NCBI GenBank assembly: GCA_027314825.1
Contig: DAHVAB010000044.1
Coordinates: 1 to 11,417, forward strand
Source: Solirubrobacterales bacterium
GTDB lineage: Bacteria > Actinomycetota > Thermoleophilia > Solirubrobacterales > Solirubrobacteraceae
DNA: 11,417 nt
Reading direction: 5' to 3'
Shown here: piece by piece, positions 1 to 6,976 of the stretch
How positions within the stretch are numbered: the first letter of the stretch is position 1
Layout of the letters: every line of letters begins with the position of its first letter
Program-made: the position numbers and the translations under genes
The notes under the pieces: generated by a model
Told to the model about the DNA's origin: nothing
Database searches by the model: none
The model's input: the letters and a program-made list of their open reading frames with translations, nothing else

Positions 1-48
1 CGGCCGTCTCTGCTCGACGGGGCGAAGCCTATAGAGTGCGATCCGGTG

Positions 49-864
49 ATGCCGAGCGATCTGCCGCTGCGCCTGCGCTTGCGCATGACGCTCACCCGAG
101 CGATCACGCGGGTGTTGAAGGTGGCGCACATGAGGGGCGTGGTGCTGCGCGTGCGGCAGGACGCCGCGCGGGCACGGCGCCGTGCGCTGGAGGCTCGCGG
201 CTCGGCGCGCCTCTCGCGACCGGCTCTGCACGAGATCGATCGCAAGCTCGATCGGATAATCGATCGCGACGGCGGCGTCTTCGTCGAAGCCGGCGGGCAT
301 GATGGCTACACACAGTCAAACACCTACTATCTCGAACGCTTCCGAGGATGGGATGGGATGCTGGTCGAGCCGATGCCCGAGCTCGCGGCGCAGGCGCGGC
401 GCAACCGGCCCCGCGCGGAGGTCTTCGAGTGTGCGCTCGTGCCGTTCGGGTATGAGCAGGATTGCGTGGAGCTCGATTTCGGCGGCCTCTTCTCGACGGT
501 GCGCGGCGTCCGTGAGGACGGTGGCGACTGGGCGCGCCACGGGGTGGTGCTCGGCTGGGAGGACCATCGCGTGCAGCGCGTTCCGGCTCGGACGCTCAGC
601 GATCTGATCGAGGAGGCCGGGATCGAGGAGGTCGACCTGCTCTCGCTCGATGTGGAGGGCTATGAGCCGCAGGCCCTGCGGGGTCTCGACCTGGATCGCC
701 ATGCGCCCAGATGGATCCTCGTGGAGATGCACGATCTGGAGGAGGGGCGCGGCGCGATCGGCGAGGTTCTCGGCGAGCGCTACGTCGAGCACGGCCTGCT
801 CTCACCGCTCGACGTGCTCTACCGACGCGCTGAGGAGGCTCAGCCGGACAGCAGCGAGTCGTAG
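49..864 (+). CDS. FkbM-family SAM-dependent methyltransferase
   Basis: Predicted S-adenosylmethionine-dependent O-methyltransferase of the FkbM (Methyltransf_21) family, which typically methylates sugar hydroxyls in glycans and secondary metabolites. Residues here count from the GTG at 46. The SAM-binding region is at about 78-109, with EAGGHDG followed by the SNT, LER and GWDGMLVEP signatures. The second family motif, LLSLDVEGYEPQAL, is at about 198-211. The first 60 residues are Arg-rich and less conserved. The start is uncertain: GTG at 46 and ATG at 49 are adjacent, the frame stays open to the left edge, and an in-frame ATG at 130 has the better Shine-Dalgarno-like sequence (GAAGGTGG, 117-124). 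This is the only plus-strand gene here, and it runs tail to tail into the glycosyltransferase at 840-2075, overlapping it by 25 bp. The family call is firm; the substrate is unknown and is only inferred to be a sugar of the neighbouring glycan. Confidence 0.88.
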   Translation: MPSDLPLRLRLRMTLTRAITRVLKVAHMRGVVLRVRQDAARARRRALEARGSARLSRPALHEIDRKLDRIIDRDGGVFVEAGGHDGYTQSNTYYLERFRGWDGMLVEPMPELAAQARRNRPRAEVFECALVPFGYEQDCVELDFGGLFSTVRGVREDGGDWARHGVVLGWEDHRVQRVPARTLSDLIEEAGIEEVDLLSLDVEGYEPQALRGLDLDRHAPRWILVEMHDLEEGRGAIGEVLGERYVEHGLLSPLDVLYRRAEEAQPDSSES

Positions 865-2075
865 ACGGCTTCGAGCCTCCGCGCCGCGGCGTCGGTCGAA
901 TAGCGCTCGATGACCTCCGAGGGGTAGGCCACCCGGCTGGCGGGCGGCCGGGAGAGCGGCCCGGCCGCCAGCGCGCGGGCGATCCCCATCCAGTCGCCCG
1001 GCGCCACCAGCTCGGCTGGCGTGCCGGCCACGACCTCCGGGATGGCGCCGCTCGTGGTCGTCACGATCGCCAGTCCCGCCGCCATCGCCTCGGCGAGCAC
1101 CAGCCCGAACTGCTCCTCCCAGAAGGCGCGGGGCATGTCGAATGGGTGCAGGGCGGCGGTCGCGACGGAGAGGCTGGCGAGCACCATCGCGGAGGCGTCG
1201 GCGAAGACGCCGGGCATCTGCTCGTAGGGGACGCCGCCGATCTCCACCGAGCCGGCGAGCCCGAGCTCGGCAGCGTACTCGCGCAGACGCTGCTCTTCCG
1301 GGCCGACGCCGACCATCTTCAAGCGCGGCTTGACGGCCGTGCCGTCGGGCCTCGTCACGACGCCGCGGTGCAGCGCGGCCATCGCGCGCAGCACGTCGTG
1401 GTGTCCCTTCTCCCACACCAGCCGGCCCGGCGAGACGATCGTGTGCTCCTCCGTGTCTCGCGTGGCCGCGGGGCCTCCGGCCGTCAGGCCATCCGCGGCC
1501 GCTGAGCCTCCCGCGGGTATCGGGCCGGCGCCGCGGCTGCCGCCGAAGCGCGCCAGGTCGATTCCCGGCGGGCAGACGATCATCCGCTCGGCCGCCACTC
1601 CCTCCAGCGCCAGCGCCTGCGCCGCCCGCTCGGTCGCGGGCAGGAACAGGTCGGTTGCGCGGAGTACCGCGTCGCGGTTGCGCCGGGCGCGGTGGTTGCG
1701 GTAGGCCCGCATCATCGGCAGGGTCTCCCACACCGTCTGCACGAGCTTGAAGCGGCGGCCCTGCTTGCGCCTGGCGGCCTCCGCCGCGAACCAGAAGCTG
1801 AGCTCGGCGGCGTGCACGATGTCGGCGCGATCGAAGGCGCTGCTCACGTCGAGGTAGCGGTCGCCGAGCACGGCGGAGGAGAGCTCGCCGAGCGTGCCGC
1901 CCGGCAGCATGTCCCGCAGCGTGCGGGCCGGAACGGCGCGCAGCCCCTCCGGGGCGGCGAACCGATTGGAGCCGCTCAGCAGGTAGGAGACCTCGTAGCG
2001 CTCGCTCAGGCGCAGCCACGGACGCAGCTCCCAGGGTGTCGCGAGCTGGCCGCGGACGATCAGGATCGACGGCAT
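840..2075 (-). CDS. GT4-family glycosyltransferase (group 1), last gene of the minus-strand operon
   Basis: Predicted retaining glycosyltransferase of 411 residues with a GT-B fold (Glyco_trans_1/GT4), expected to add a sugar from a nucleotide-sugar donor to a growing lipid-linked glycan at the cytoplasmic membrane face. The C-terminal donor domain is clear: GRLVWEKGHHDVLRA at 217-231, then EQFGLVLAEAMAAG at 321-334, which holds the GT4 E-x7-E pair (E321, E329), followed by TSGAIPEVV. The N-terminal acceptor domain opens with a beta-strand, MPSILIVRGQ. A Gly/Ala/Pro-rich stretch at about 178-210 lies between the two domains and is longer than a usual linker. The ATG start has no strong Shine-Dalgarno sequence; it follows the previous operon gene after 38 bp. 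The stop overlaps the convergent methyltransferase gene. Donor and acceptor cannot be read from the sequence. Confidence 0.9.
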   Translation of the reverse strand: MPSILIVRGQLATPWELRPWLRLSERYEVSYLLSGSNRFAAPEGLRAVPARTLRDMLPGGTLGELSSAVLGDRYLDVSSAFDRADIVHAAELSFWFAAEAARRKQGRRFKLVQTVWETLPMMRAYRNHRARRNRDAVLRATDLFLPATERAAQALALEGVAAERMIVCPPGIDLARFGGSRGAGPIPAGGSAAADGLTAGGPAATRDTEEHTIVSPGRLVWEKGHHDVLRAMAALHRGVVTRPDGTAVKPRLKMVGVGPEEQRLREYAAELGLAGSVEIGGVPYEQMPGVFADASAMVLASLSVATAALHPFDMPRAFWEEQFGLVLAEAMAAGLAIVTTTSGAIPEVVAGTPAELVAPGDWMGIARALAAGPLSRPPASRVAYPSEVIERYSTDAAARRLEAVYDSLLSG

Positions 2076-2113
2076 GGGCGCTCAGCGTATCCGGATCTGT
2101 CTCGCGGCTGCGA

Positions 2114-3280
2114 CTACAGCCCGTCGGCAGGCTGCCGGGCGCTTCCTGCGCGGCTTGTTATCGCCTGTCGGTATCCGCTCAGGCTCGCTTCTCCGGTGTG
2201 CTTCCAGCCAAAGGCTGCCGCCCGCTGCGATCCTAAGCGCGCCAGCCGTGCCGCCAGGGGGCGATCATGTAGCAGCCGCGCGATCGCGGCGGTCACCTCC
2301 TCCTGGCGGTTCGGATCGAACGGGAGCGCGGCGTCGCCCGCGACCTCTGAGAGCGCCGGGATCTGCGAGCACGCCACCGGCACGCCGCGCACCAGCGCCT
2401 CCAGCACGGGCAGACCGAACCCCTCGATCAGAGAGGGGAGCACGAATGCGCTGCTGCAGGCGTAGAGACCCTCCAGCTGCTCCTCACTCAACCAGCCGGG
2501 GAATCGGACCCGGTGGGTCACGCCGAGCAGGTCAGCCCGCGCGCGCAGCTCGGCCTCGTACAGGGTGGGCGAGCCGGGCAGTACGAGCACCACGTCCTCG
2601 GGCAGCGATGGTAGGGCGTCGACCAGCGTTCCCAGGTTCTTGTATGGCCGCTTCTGGGCCACGCAGAGGAGCACGCGCGCATCGCCAAGCTGCAGCTGGG
2701 CCCGCAGCTTCGGCTCGTCGAGCGCTGGGCGGGCCGGCGGGTGCACGCCGAGCGGGGTCACCTGAATCCGTTTGCGGGGCACATTGAGTGTTTCAGCCAG
2801 ATCGTCCGCTCCCGCCTGTGAGATCGCGAATATCCGGTCGGCACTGCCGATCGCCCTCCCGACCCGTCGGCGCATCGTGCGGTGCACACGCGGGCTCGCC
2901 TCCCATTCAGCGGGCCGGTGCAGCCAGATCAGGTCCATCACCGAGACGACGCTCGCCACTCCTGGCGGCGTGTGTGTCGGCCCCGTGTTGGCTGGGCTAT
3001 GCAGGACGTCGAGCTTGCGCGCGGCGGCGAGTGCCGGCAGCAGCACGTATTCGGCGGGGACGTGCGTGGGGACTCCGCTCATCCGGACCGGCACTCTCAC
3101 CCAGCGCACCGAGCCGGCCCACGGTTGCCGTTGCAGGTCCATGGGCGCATCGGACGAGACGAAGACGTGGATCTCCGTCTCGGGCTCGGCTGCGAGCAGC
3201 GCTCCGGGTAGCTCGCTCGCATAGCGGCCGACCCCCCCGGCCCGCTCGCCGAGGAAGATCAGGTTCAGGCCGACTCGCAT
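2114..3280 (-). CDS. GT4-family glycosyltransferase (group 1)
   Basis: A 388-residue GT-B glycosyltransferase of family GT4, probably a cytoplasmic enzyme transferring a hexose or deoxyhexose to a glycan intermediate. The N terminus has the usual MRVGLNLIFL strand and a GGVGRYASEL glycine loop at 15-24. The donor domain has VAQKRPYKNLGTLVDAL at about 207-223, VLPSLIEGFGLPVLEA at 280-295 with the E286/E294 E-x7-E pair, and GVPVACS followed by LSEVAGDAALPFDP. It resembles the GT4 at 5657-6964 over most of its length, including the same GVPVACS and EVAG blocks, so the two are likely paralogues. Its ATG lies inside the end of the FkbM gene upstream (16-bp overlap), which suggests translational coupling. 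No strong Shine-Dalgarno sequence is visible. The call is secure at family level; the sugar is unknown. Confidence 0.92.
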   Translation of the reverse strand: MRVGLNLIFLGERAGGVGRYASELPGALLAAEPETEIHVFVSSDAPMDLQRQPWAGSVRWVRVPVRMSGVPTHVPAEYVLLPALAAARKLDVLHSPANTGPTHTPPGVASVVSVMDLIWLHRPAEWEASPRVHRTMRRRVGRAIGSADRIFAISQAGADDLAETLNVPRKRIQVTPLGVHPPARPALDEPKLRAQLQLGDARVLLCVAQKRPYKNLGTLVDALPSLPEDVVLVLPGSPTLYEAELRARADLLGVTHRVRFPGWLSEEQLEGLYACSSAFVLPSLIEGFGLPVLEALVRGVPVACSQIPALSEVAGDAALPFDPNRQEEVTAAIARLLHDRPLAARLARLGSQRAAAFGWKHTGEASLSGYRQAITSRAGSARQPADGL

Positions 3281-4140
3281 CCGCGCTTGGATGCCCAGAT
3301 GACGCCGAAGCCCTGCTCGGTCTGAAGTGTTTCATGCGTCTCATATCCGGCCTGCTGCAGCGCGCGGACCGCATCGGCGGCCGGGTCCGGCGAGGGAGCG
3401 TCGTGGGCGTGGTACTCGAGCATCACCACAGGGGGCTGCAGCTCGCGTGCGCGGGGATCGGCCAGGATTGCCCACTCGCCGCCCTCGATGTCGAGCTTCA
3501 GCAGGTCGATCCCGTCGAGCATCGCGAAGAGGTCGCAGCCGCGGACACGACTTGCGCCAGCCCGATCGCCATCGATGACGCGGCCGTTTGTCGCCCTGCC
3601 GACGGTGAAGGAGACGGTGGTCTCGGTGGTCACGGCGGCCGCCTCGACCACTTCCCACTTGTTCGCAAGGCCGTTGATGTCGATCTGGCGGCGGTGGTGG
3701 GCGGCGTTGCGGGGGTCGGGCTCGATAGCGACGATCCGGTCGATCGGCATGCGGCCGTGCAGCCACAGGCCGAAGCAGCCGATGTGTGCGCCCGCGTCGA
3801 GCGCGCGCAGCGGGCGACCGAGGCGCTCCAGCGTGGCCCGGACGGCCGGCGGCGGCTCGTGGGCGTGCTGATAGAAGGCCTGGTCCAGGGCGTGCGCGTC
3901 GGCGGTGCCGTGCTCGACCGCCACGCGCAGGCCGCTCTCACGGATGCGGTAGACGTGCGTGGAACGCGTGCCGACCAGCTCTCGCGTGGCGAACCGCCAA
4001 GACTCACCGACGACGGTGCTGCGTGCGACGGTGACGATATGCCGCTCCACGGCGTGATGGGTGAGCAGCGCACGCAGTGGAGTGCGCGCCGCGAGGCTGC
4101 CTGCAAGATGGGCGAGTCTGGAGTAGTTGGCTCTCGGCAT
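3265..4140 (-). CDS. FkbM-family SAM-dependent methyltransferase
   Basis: A 291-residue methyltransferase of the FkbM (Methyltransf_21) type, a likely sugar O-methyltransferase acting on the glycan made by this locus. The Rossmann-fold SAM site is visible as LRALDAGAHIGCFGLWL at 111-127, with the acidic ribose-binding motif VAIEPDP at 137-143. The second family motif is DLLKLDIEGGEWAIL at 212-226. The first 100 residues form a less conserved N-terminal region. It differs from the plus-strand FkbM gene at 49-864, which has the SNT/LER version of the motif, so the two are not recent duplicates and may act at different positions or sugars. The ATG start lies 15 bp after the flippase stop, and the 3' end overlaps the next glycosyltransferase by 16 bp, placing it within the operon. 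Family confidence is high; the substrate is inferred only from context. Confidence 0.9.
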   Translation of the reverse strand: MPRANYSRLAHLAGSLAARTPLRALLTHHAVERHIVTVARSTVVGESWRFATRELVGTRSTHVYRIRESGLRVAVEHGTADAHALDQAFYQHAHEPPPAVRATLERLGRPLRALDAGAHIGCFGLWLHGRMPIDRIVAIEPDPRNAAHHRRQIDINGLANKWEVVEAAAVTTETTVSFTVGRATNGRVIDGDRAGASRVRGCDLFAMLDGIDLLKLDIEGGEWAILADPRARELQPPVVMLEYHAHDAPSPDPAADAVRALQQAGYETHETLQTEQGFGVIWASKRGCESA

Positions 4141-4155
4141 CGCGTACGGGCCGCG

Positions 4156-5685
4156 TCAGTTCGTGGGCGCCCTGCGTCGCGGCAGGATATCCATGAGCTC
4201 CCGCGGCAGCGCGCCGGTGATCAGGATCACGAGGCCGTACACGGCTACGACGAGCAGCATGCGCGCGACAGAGGGGAGCCCGGGCACCAGGAGCGCGGCC
4301 GCCAGCGCCGGAGCGGCCGCCAGCGCCACCTTGAGCACGATCGCCGGCCGGGGACGGATCCCCTGTGCGCCGCGGGCCATCCCGATCAGGTAGCCGATGG
4401 CGAGCGTGCTCTCGCCGCAGACGGTCGCGATCGCCGCCCCCGTCGCGCCGTCACTGCCCGCCAGCGTCAGAGTCAGCGCGCAGCTGACCGCGAAGGCGGC
4501 GGCGTTGGTGATCAGCAGCGTGCGGTGGCGCCCCATCGAGAGCAGGGCGAAGGCGCAGCCGGCGAGCACGAAGGAGGCGAGCAGCGCCAGCGCCTGGATC
4601 TGCAGCACCCCGACCGCGGCCGCGTAGCGGCTATGGGCGATCGCGCTCACGACGAACTGAGCGCCCGCGATCAGGCCGAGCGTGGCGCCGACTCCCGCCA
4701 CGAGCGTCACGTCGAACATGCGGGTGACCGCATAGGTGAGCCGGGTGCGGTCGTCGCGCGCGGCGCGCGAGAGCAGGGGAAGCGCGCCGCCGACCAGCAG
4801 GCCCGGCACGCCGGCGACGACGACGAAGACTCGGAAGGAGAAGGCGAAGATGCCGCTCTGGTGATGGGTGGCGACCAGGCTCGTGAGGATCTGGGCGGTG
4901 TAGACGTATATGGTCCCGACCGCGGCGGCGAGCGAGAAGGAGAGCGTCGGCGCCAGCAGCGCGCGCCATCTGCTCAGGCTGAGCGACGGCCGCGCCGAGA
5001 TCTCGCCGCGCGCCAGCACCGCGGTGATTGGGATCAGCGCCATGTAGGAGACGAGCAGCACGGCCAGCAGCGGCCCGACCCCGGCGCCGAGGATCACGAG
5101 CGCTGCGATCCAGGCGACGGCGATCAGCTGGCGGGTCATTTCGAGCACGGCGAGCGTGCCGAGCCGCAGGGAGGCGGCGATTGGGATCGAGAAGGTGTGC
5201 TGCCAGACGATCGCGCATGCGCCGAGGCCGGCCAGCGCCGCACCCAGCACGATCGGGGGGGCGTAGCCGGCGGCCAGCGCGAAGGCGACCACCAGCGCGA
5301 GCCCGAGCATGCTGAGCGCGACGCGGAGGCCGAGCAGGTCGCGCATGAACTGCGCGCGATCGGCGCCGCTGCGCACCGCGTACTCGTGGATGCCGACGTT
5401 GGACATGCCGGCGTCCGTGATCGCAGAGAGGAGGGTGACCAGGGAGATCACGGTCGTGTAGGCGCTGAAGCCGGCGAGGGAGAGGTGCCCTGTGAGCAGG
5501 GCGACCGAGACGACCGAGAGGGCGACCGTGGCCAGGTATGCGCCGAAGCGCAGCGCGCCGCCGCTCAGGACCCGGCCGCCGGCCTCGCCGCTGTCGAGGA
5601 TGTCGCTCTCGTTCTTCGACGCGATGCCCATGTCCATCGCCGCGTGCCCGCTCCGTTCACGGGCGGCCGGCGAAGGCCCGTTCAT
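4156..5685 (-). CDS. Wzx-type polysaccharide/oligosaccharide flippase (MOP superfamily)
   Basis: A multi-pass inner-membrane protein of up to 509 residues, predicted to flip a lipid-linked oligosaccharide from the cytoplasmic to the outer membrane face. About 12-14 hydrophobic segments can be counted, for example at roughly 45-65, 122-141, 183-203, 205-224, 246-268, 280-304, 326-350, 361-385, 390-409, 450-468 and 472-492. These are joined by short Arg-rich loops, as in MATE/Wzx transporters of this length. The call rests on topology, length and the surrounding glycosyltransferases rather than on one diagnostic motif. The start is ambiguous. ATG at 5685 overlaps the upstream GT4 by 29 bp, while the in-frame ATG at 5637 begins 19 bp after that gene's stop and would shorten the polar N-terminal tail by 16 residues. 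An amino-acid or drug MATE exporter is a less likely alternative given the context. Confidence 0.87.
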   Translation of the reverse strand: MNGPSPAARERSGHAAMDMGIASKNESDILDSGEAGGRVLSGGALRFGAYLATVALSVVSVALLTGHLSLAGFSAYTTVISLVTLLSAITDAGMSNVGIHEYAVRSGADRAQFMRDLLGLRVALSMLGLALVVAFALAAGYAPPIVLGAALAGLGACAIVWQHTFSIPIAASLRLGTLAVLEMTRQLIAVAWIAALVILGAGVGPLLAVLLVSYMALIPITAVLARGEISARPSLSLSRWRALLAPTLSFSLAAAVGTIYVYTAQILTSLVATHHQSGIFAFSFRVFVVVAGVPGLLVGGALPLLSRAARDDRTRLTYAVTRMFDVTLVAGVGATLGLIAGAQFVVSAIAHSRYAAAVGVLQIQALALLASFVLAGCAFALLSMGRHRTLLITNAAAFAVSCALTLTLAGSDGATGAAIATVCGESTLAIGYLIGMARGAQGIRPRPAIVLKVALAAAPALAAALLVPGLPSVARMLLVVAVYGLVILITGALPRELMDILPRRRAPTN

Positions 5686-6964
5686 AGCTCTGCAGCGTAC
5701 CCCGCGCCGTCGCCTCCCACGTGAAGCCGGCCTCCCGCTCGCGGCCGAGCGCGGCCAGGCGGGCGGCCAGCTCCCGGTCGCAGAGCAGCTCGGTCAGGGC
5801 GTCGCCGATCGCGGGCACGCTCAGCGGGTCGAAGTAGCGCGCGGCCTGCCCGGCGACCTCCGGCAGCGCGGAGGCGTTCGAGCAGGCGACCGGGACTCCG
5901 CGCCGCATCGCCTCCAGGATCGGGATTCCGAAGCCCTCGTTGATCGATGCGACGACGAAGCAGGAGGCGAGCGCGTAGAGGCCCTCCAGGTCTGGCGCGT
6001 CGACGTATGGGGGGAAGGCCACGTTGCGCTCGATGCCCCGATCTCGCGCGAGCGCCCGCAGCTCCTGCTCATGCGCGGTCGGGTTGCCGGGGAGCACGAG
6101 CATCGCGTCGGGTTGGCGCTCCACGACGAGGGCCATCGCCTCGACGAGCCGGGCCAGGTTCTTGTGGACCTTCTTGGCGGAGACGCTGAGGATCACCGGG
6201 CCCTCGCCGAGACGCAGGCGCGAGCGCAGCTGGGCGGCCGGGGTCGGCTGTGCCCGAGCGACGCGGCCAGCGGCCAGCGGCACCACGTCGATCCGCTCCC
6301 GTGGCACCCGCAGGTGCGTGACGATGTGCTCAGCGCCGGCCTCCGTGAGGGCGAGCAGGCGGTCGGCCCGGCGCGCCGCCGGCGGCACGACCGCCCGCCA
6401 GAGGCGGACCGTCCAGATCTCGCCCGGGTCGGGAGCCACCAGCCATGTCACGTCGGCGAGCGTGATCACGTTCACCGCGCGGGTGCGAAGCGGGGCCGTC
6501 AACGCGACGCTGTGCAGCAGGTCGAACCGGCGGCCGGCGATCGCGCCGAGCACGCTCAGCTCGGTGAGGGCCTTCGTGCCGCGCCTGCCGAGCAGGGGGT
6601 GGGTGACCAGCTCGATCCGCCCCTCGCCCGAGCCGTGCGCCGGGCCGTGGCCCGACCCCTGCGCCGGGCCGTGGGGCGAGCTCTGACCCGAGGCCTGCGC
6701 CGAGCCGTGCGCCGGGCCGTGGCCCGAGCCCTTCGCCGAGCCGTGGGGCGAGCCCTTCGCCGAGTCGGGGGGCGAGCCCTCGCCCCACCCCTCCCCCTCC
6801 AGGTATTCGCGCCCGCCGGGGCTGCAGAAAACGGTGAAGGTGACCTCCGGCGCCAGTCGCGCCAGCTGCGGGACCAGCGCGCGCACATAGGTGTCGAGCC
6901 CTCCCATCCGCGGCTCCAAGAAGAGCGCGTTGATGGCGATCCTGCGTGGCAGCTCGAAGCTCAT
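5657..6964 (-). CDS. GT4-family glycosyltransferase with an internal 8-residue tandem repeat
   Basis: A 435-residue GT4 glycosyltransferase, probably cytoplasmic and acting on the same glycan as its neighbours. The N-terminal domain has the RRIAINALFL strand and a GGLDTYVRAL loop at about 21-30. The donor domain has SVSAKKVHKNLARLVEAM at about 260-277, VVASINEGFGIPILEAM at about 337-353 with the E343/E351 E-x7-E pair, then GVPVACSNASALPEVAG. The odd part is residues 63-115, a Gly/Ser/His/Pro/Ala-rich tandem repeat with an 8-residue period, placed between the strand ending FCSPGGREYLEGEG and the strand starting RIELVTHPLLG. The related enzyme at 2114-3280 has no such insert there, so it probably forms a flexible surface loop of the acceptor domain. 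The ATG lies 12 bp after the SDR gene's stop, and the end overlaps the longer flippase start by 29 bp. Function beyond the family is unknown. Confidence 0.9.
   Translation of the reverse strand: MSFELPRRIAINALFLEPRMGGLDTYVRALVPQLARLAPEVTFTVFCSPGGREYLEGEGWGEGSPPDSAKGSPHGSAKGSGHGPAHGSAQASGQSSPHGPAQGSGHGPAHGSGEGRIELVTHPLLGRRGTKALTELSVLGAIAGRRFDLLHSVALTAPLRTRAVNVITLADVTWLVAPDPGEIWTVRLWRAVVPPAARRADRLLALTEAGAEHIVTHLRVPRERIDVVPLAAGRVARAQPTPAAQLRSRLRLGEGPVILSVSAKKVHKNLARLVEAMALVVERQPDAMLVLPGNPTAHEQELRALARDRGIERNVAFPPYVDAPDLEGLYALASCFVVASINEGFGIPILEAMRRGVPVACSNASALPEVAGQAARYFDPLSVPAIGDALTELLCDRELAARLAALGREREAGFTWEATARGTLQSYERAFAGRP
6620..6778 (-). repeat. 24-bp in-frame tandem repeat (minisatellite) inside a GT4 gene, about 6.6 copies
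   Basis: Copies lie at 6755-6778, 6731-6754, 6707-6730, 6683-6706, 6659-6682, 6635-6658 and a 15-bp partial copy at 6620-6634. Read on the minus strand, the units encode GSPPDSAK, GSPHGSAK, GSGHGPAH, GSAQASGQ, SSPHGPAQ, GSGHGPAH and GSGEG. Units 3 and 6 (6707-6730 and 6635-6658) differ at only 1 of 24 bases, and units 2 and 5 at 3 of 24, which suggests a 72-bp higher-order duplication of three units. The period is a multiple of three, so gain or loss of copies would change the loop length without shifting the frame. Confidence 0.9.
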
Positions 6965-6976
6965 ATGCGGGTCACG

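Noticed and set aside
30..35. TATAGA, a -10-like hexamer just before the plus-strand FkbM gene.
   Set aside because: There is no -35 match about 17 bp upstream, and the coding frame may itself extend through this point to the window edge.
802..2019. A 405-codon minus-strand frame overlapping the terminal GT4 gene.
   Set aside because: It is an alternative frame of the same DNA with an Arg/Ala/Gly-rich translation; the GT4 motifs are all in the other frame.
2119..2140. GC-rich inverted repeat (GCCCG/CGGGC with an inner CGGCAG/CTGCCG) as a terminator between the two GT4 genes.
   Set aside because: It lies inside the coding end of the upstream GT4, the arms are only 5-6 bp, and no T-run follows.
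2788..5724. A 978-codon open frame on the plus strand.
   Set aside because: It lies antisense to the GT4, FkbM and flippase genes, all of which have clear family motifs or topology. Its translation is low-complexity, rich in Arg, Gly, Asp and Glu, with no recognisable domain. Long antisense frames are expected in very GC-rich DNA.
6620..6778. CRISPR array as an explanation of the repeats.
   Set aside because: The units are contiguous 24-mers with no spacers, and they translate in frame within a glycosyltransferase.
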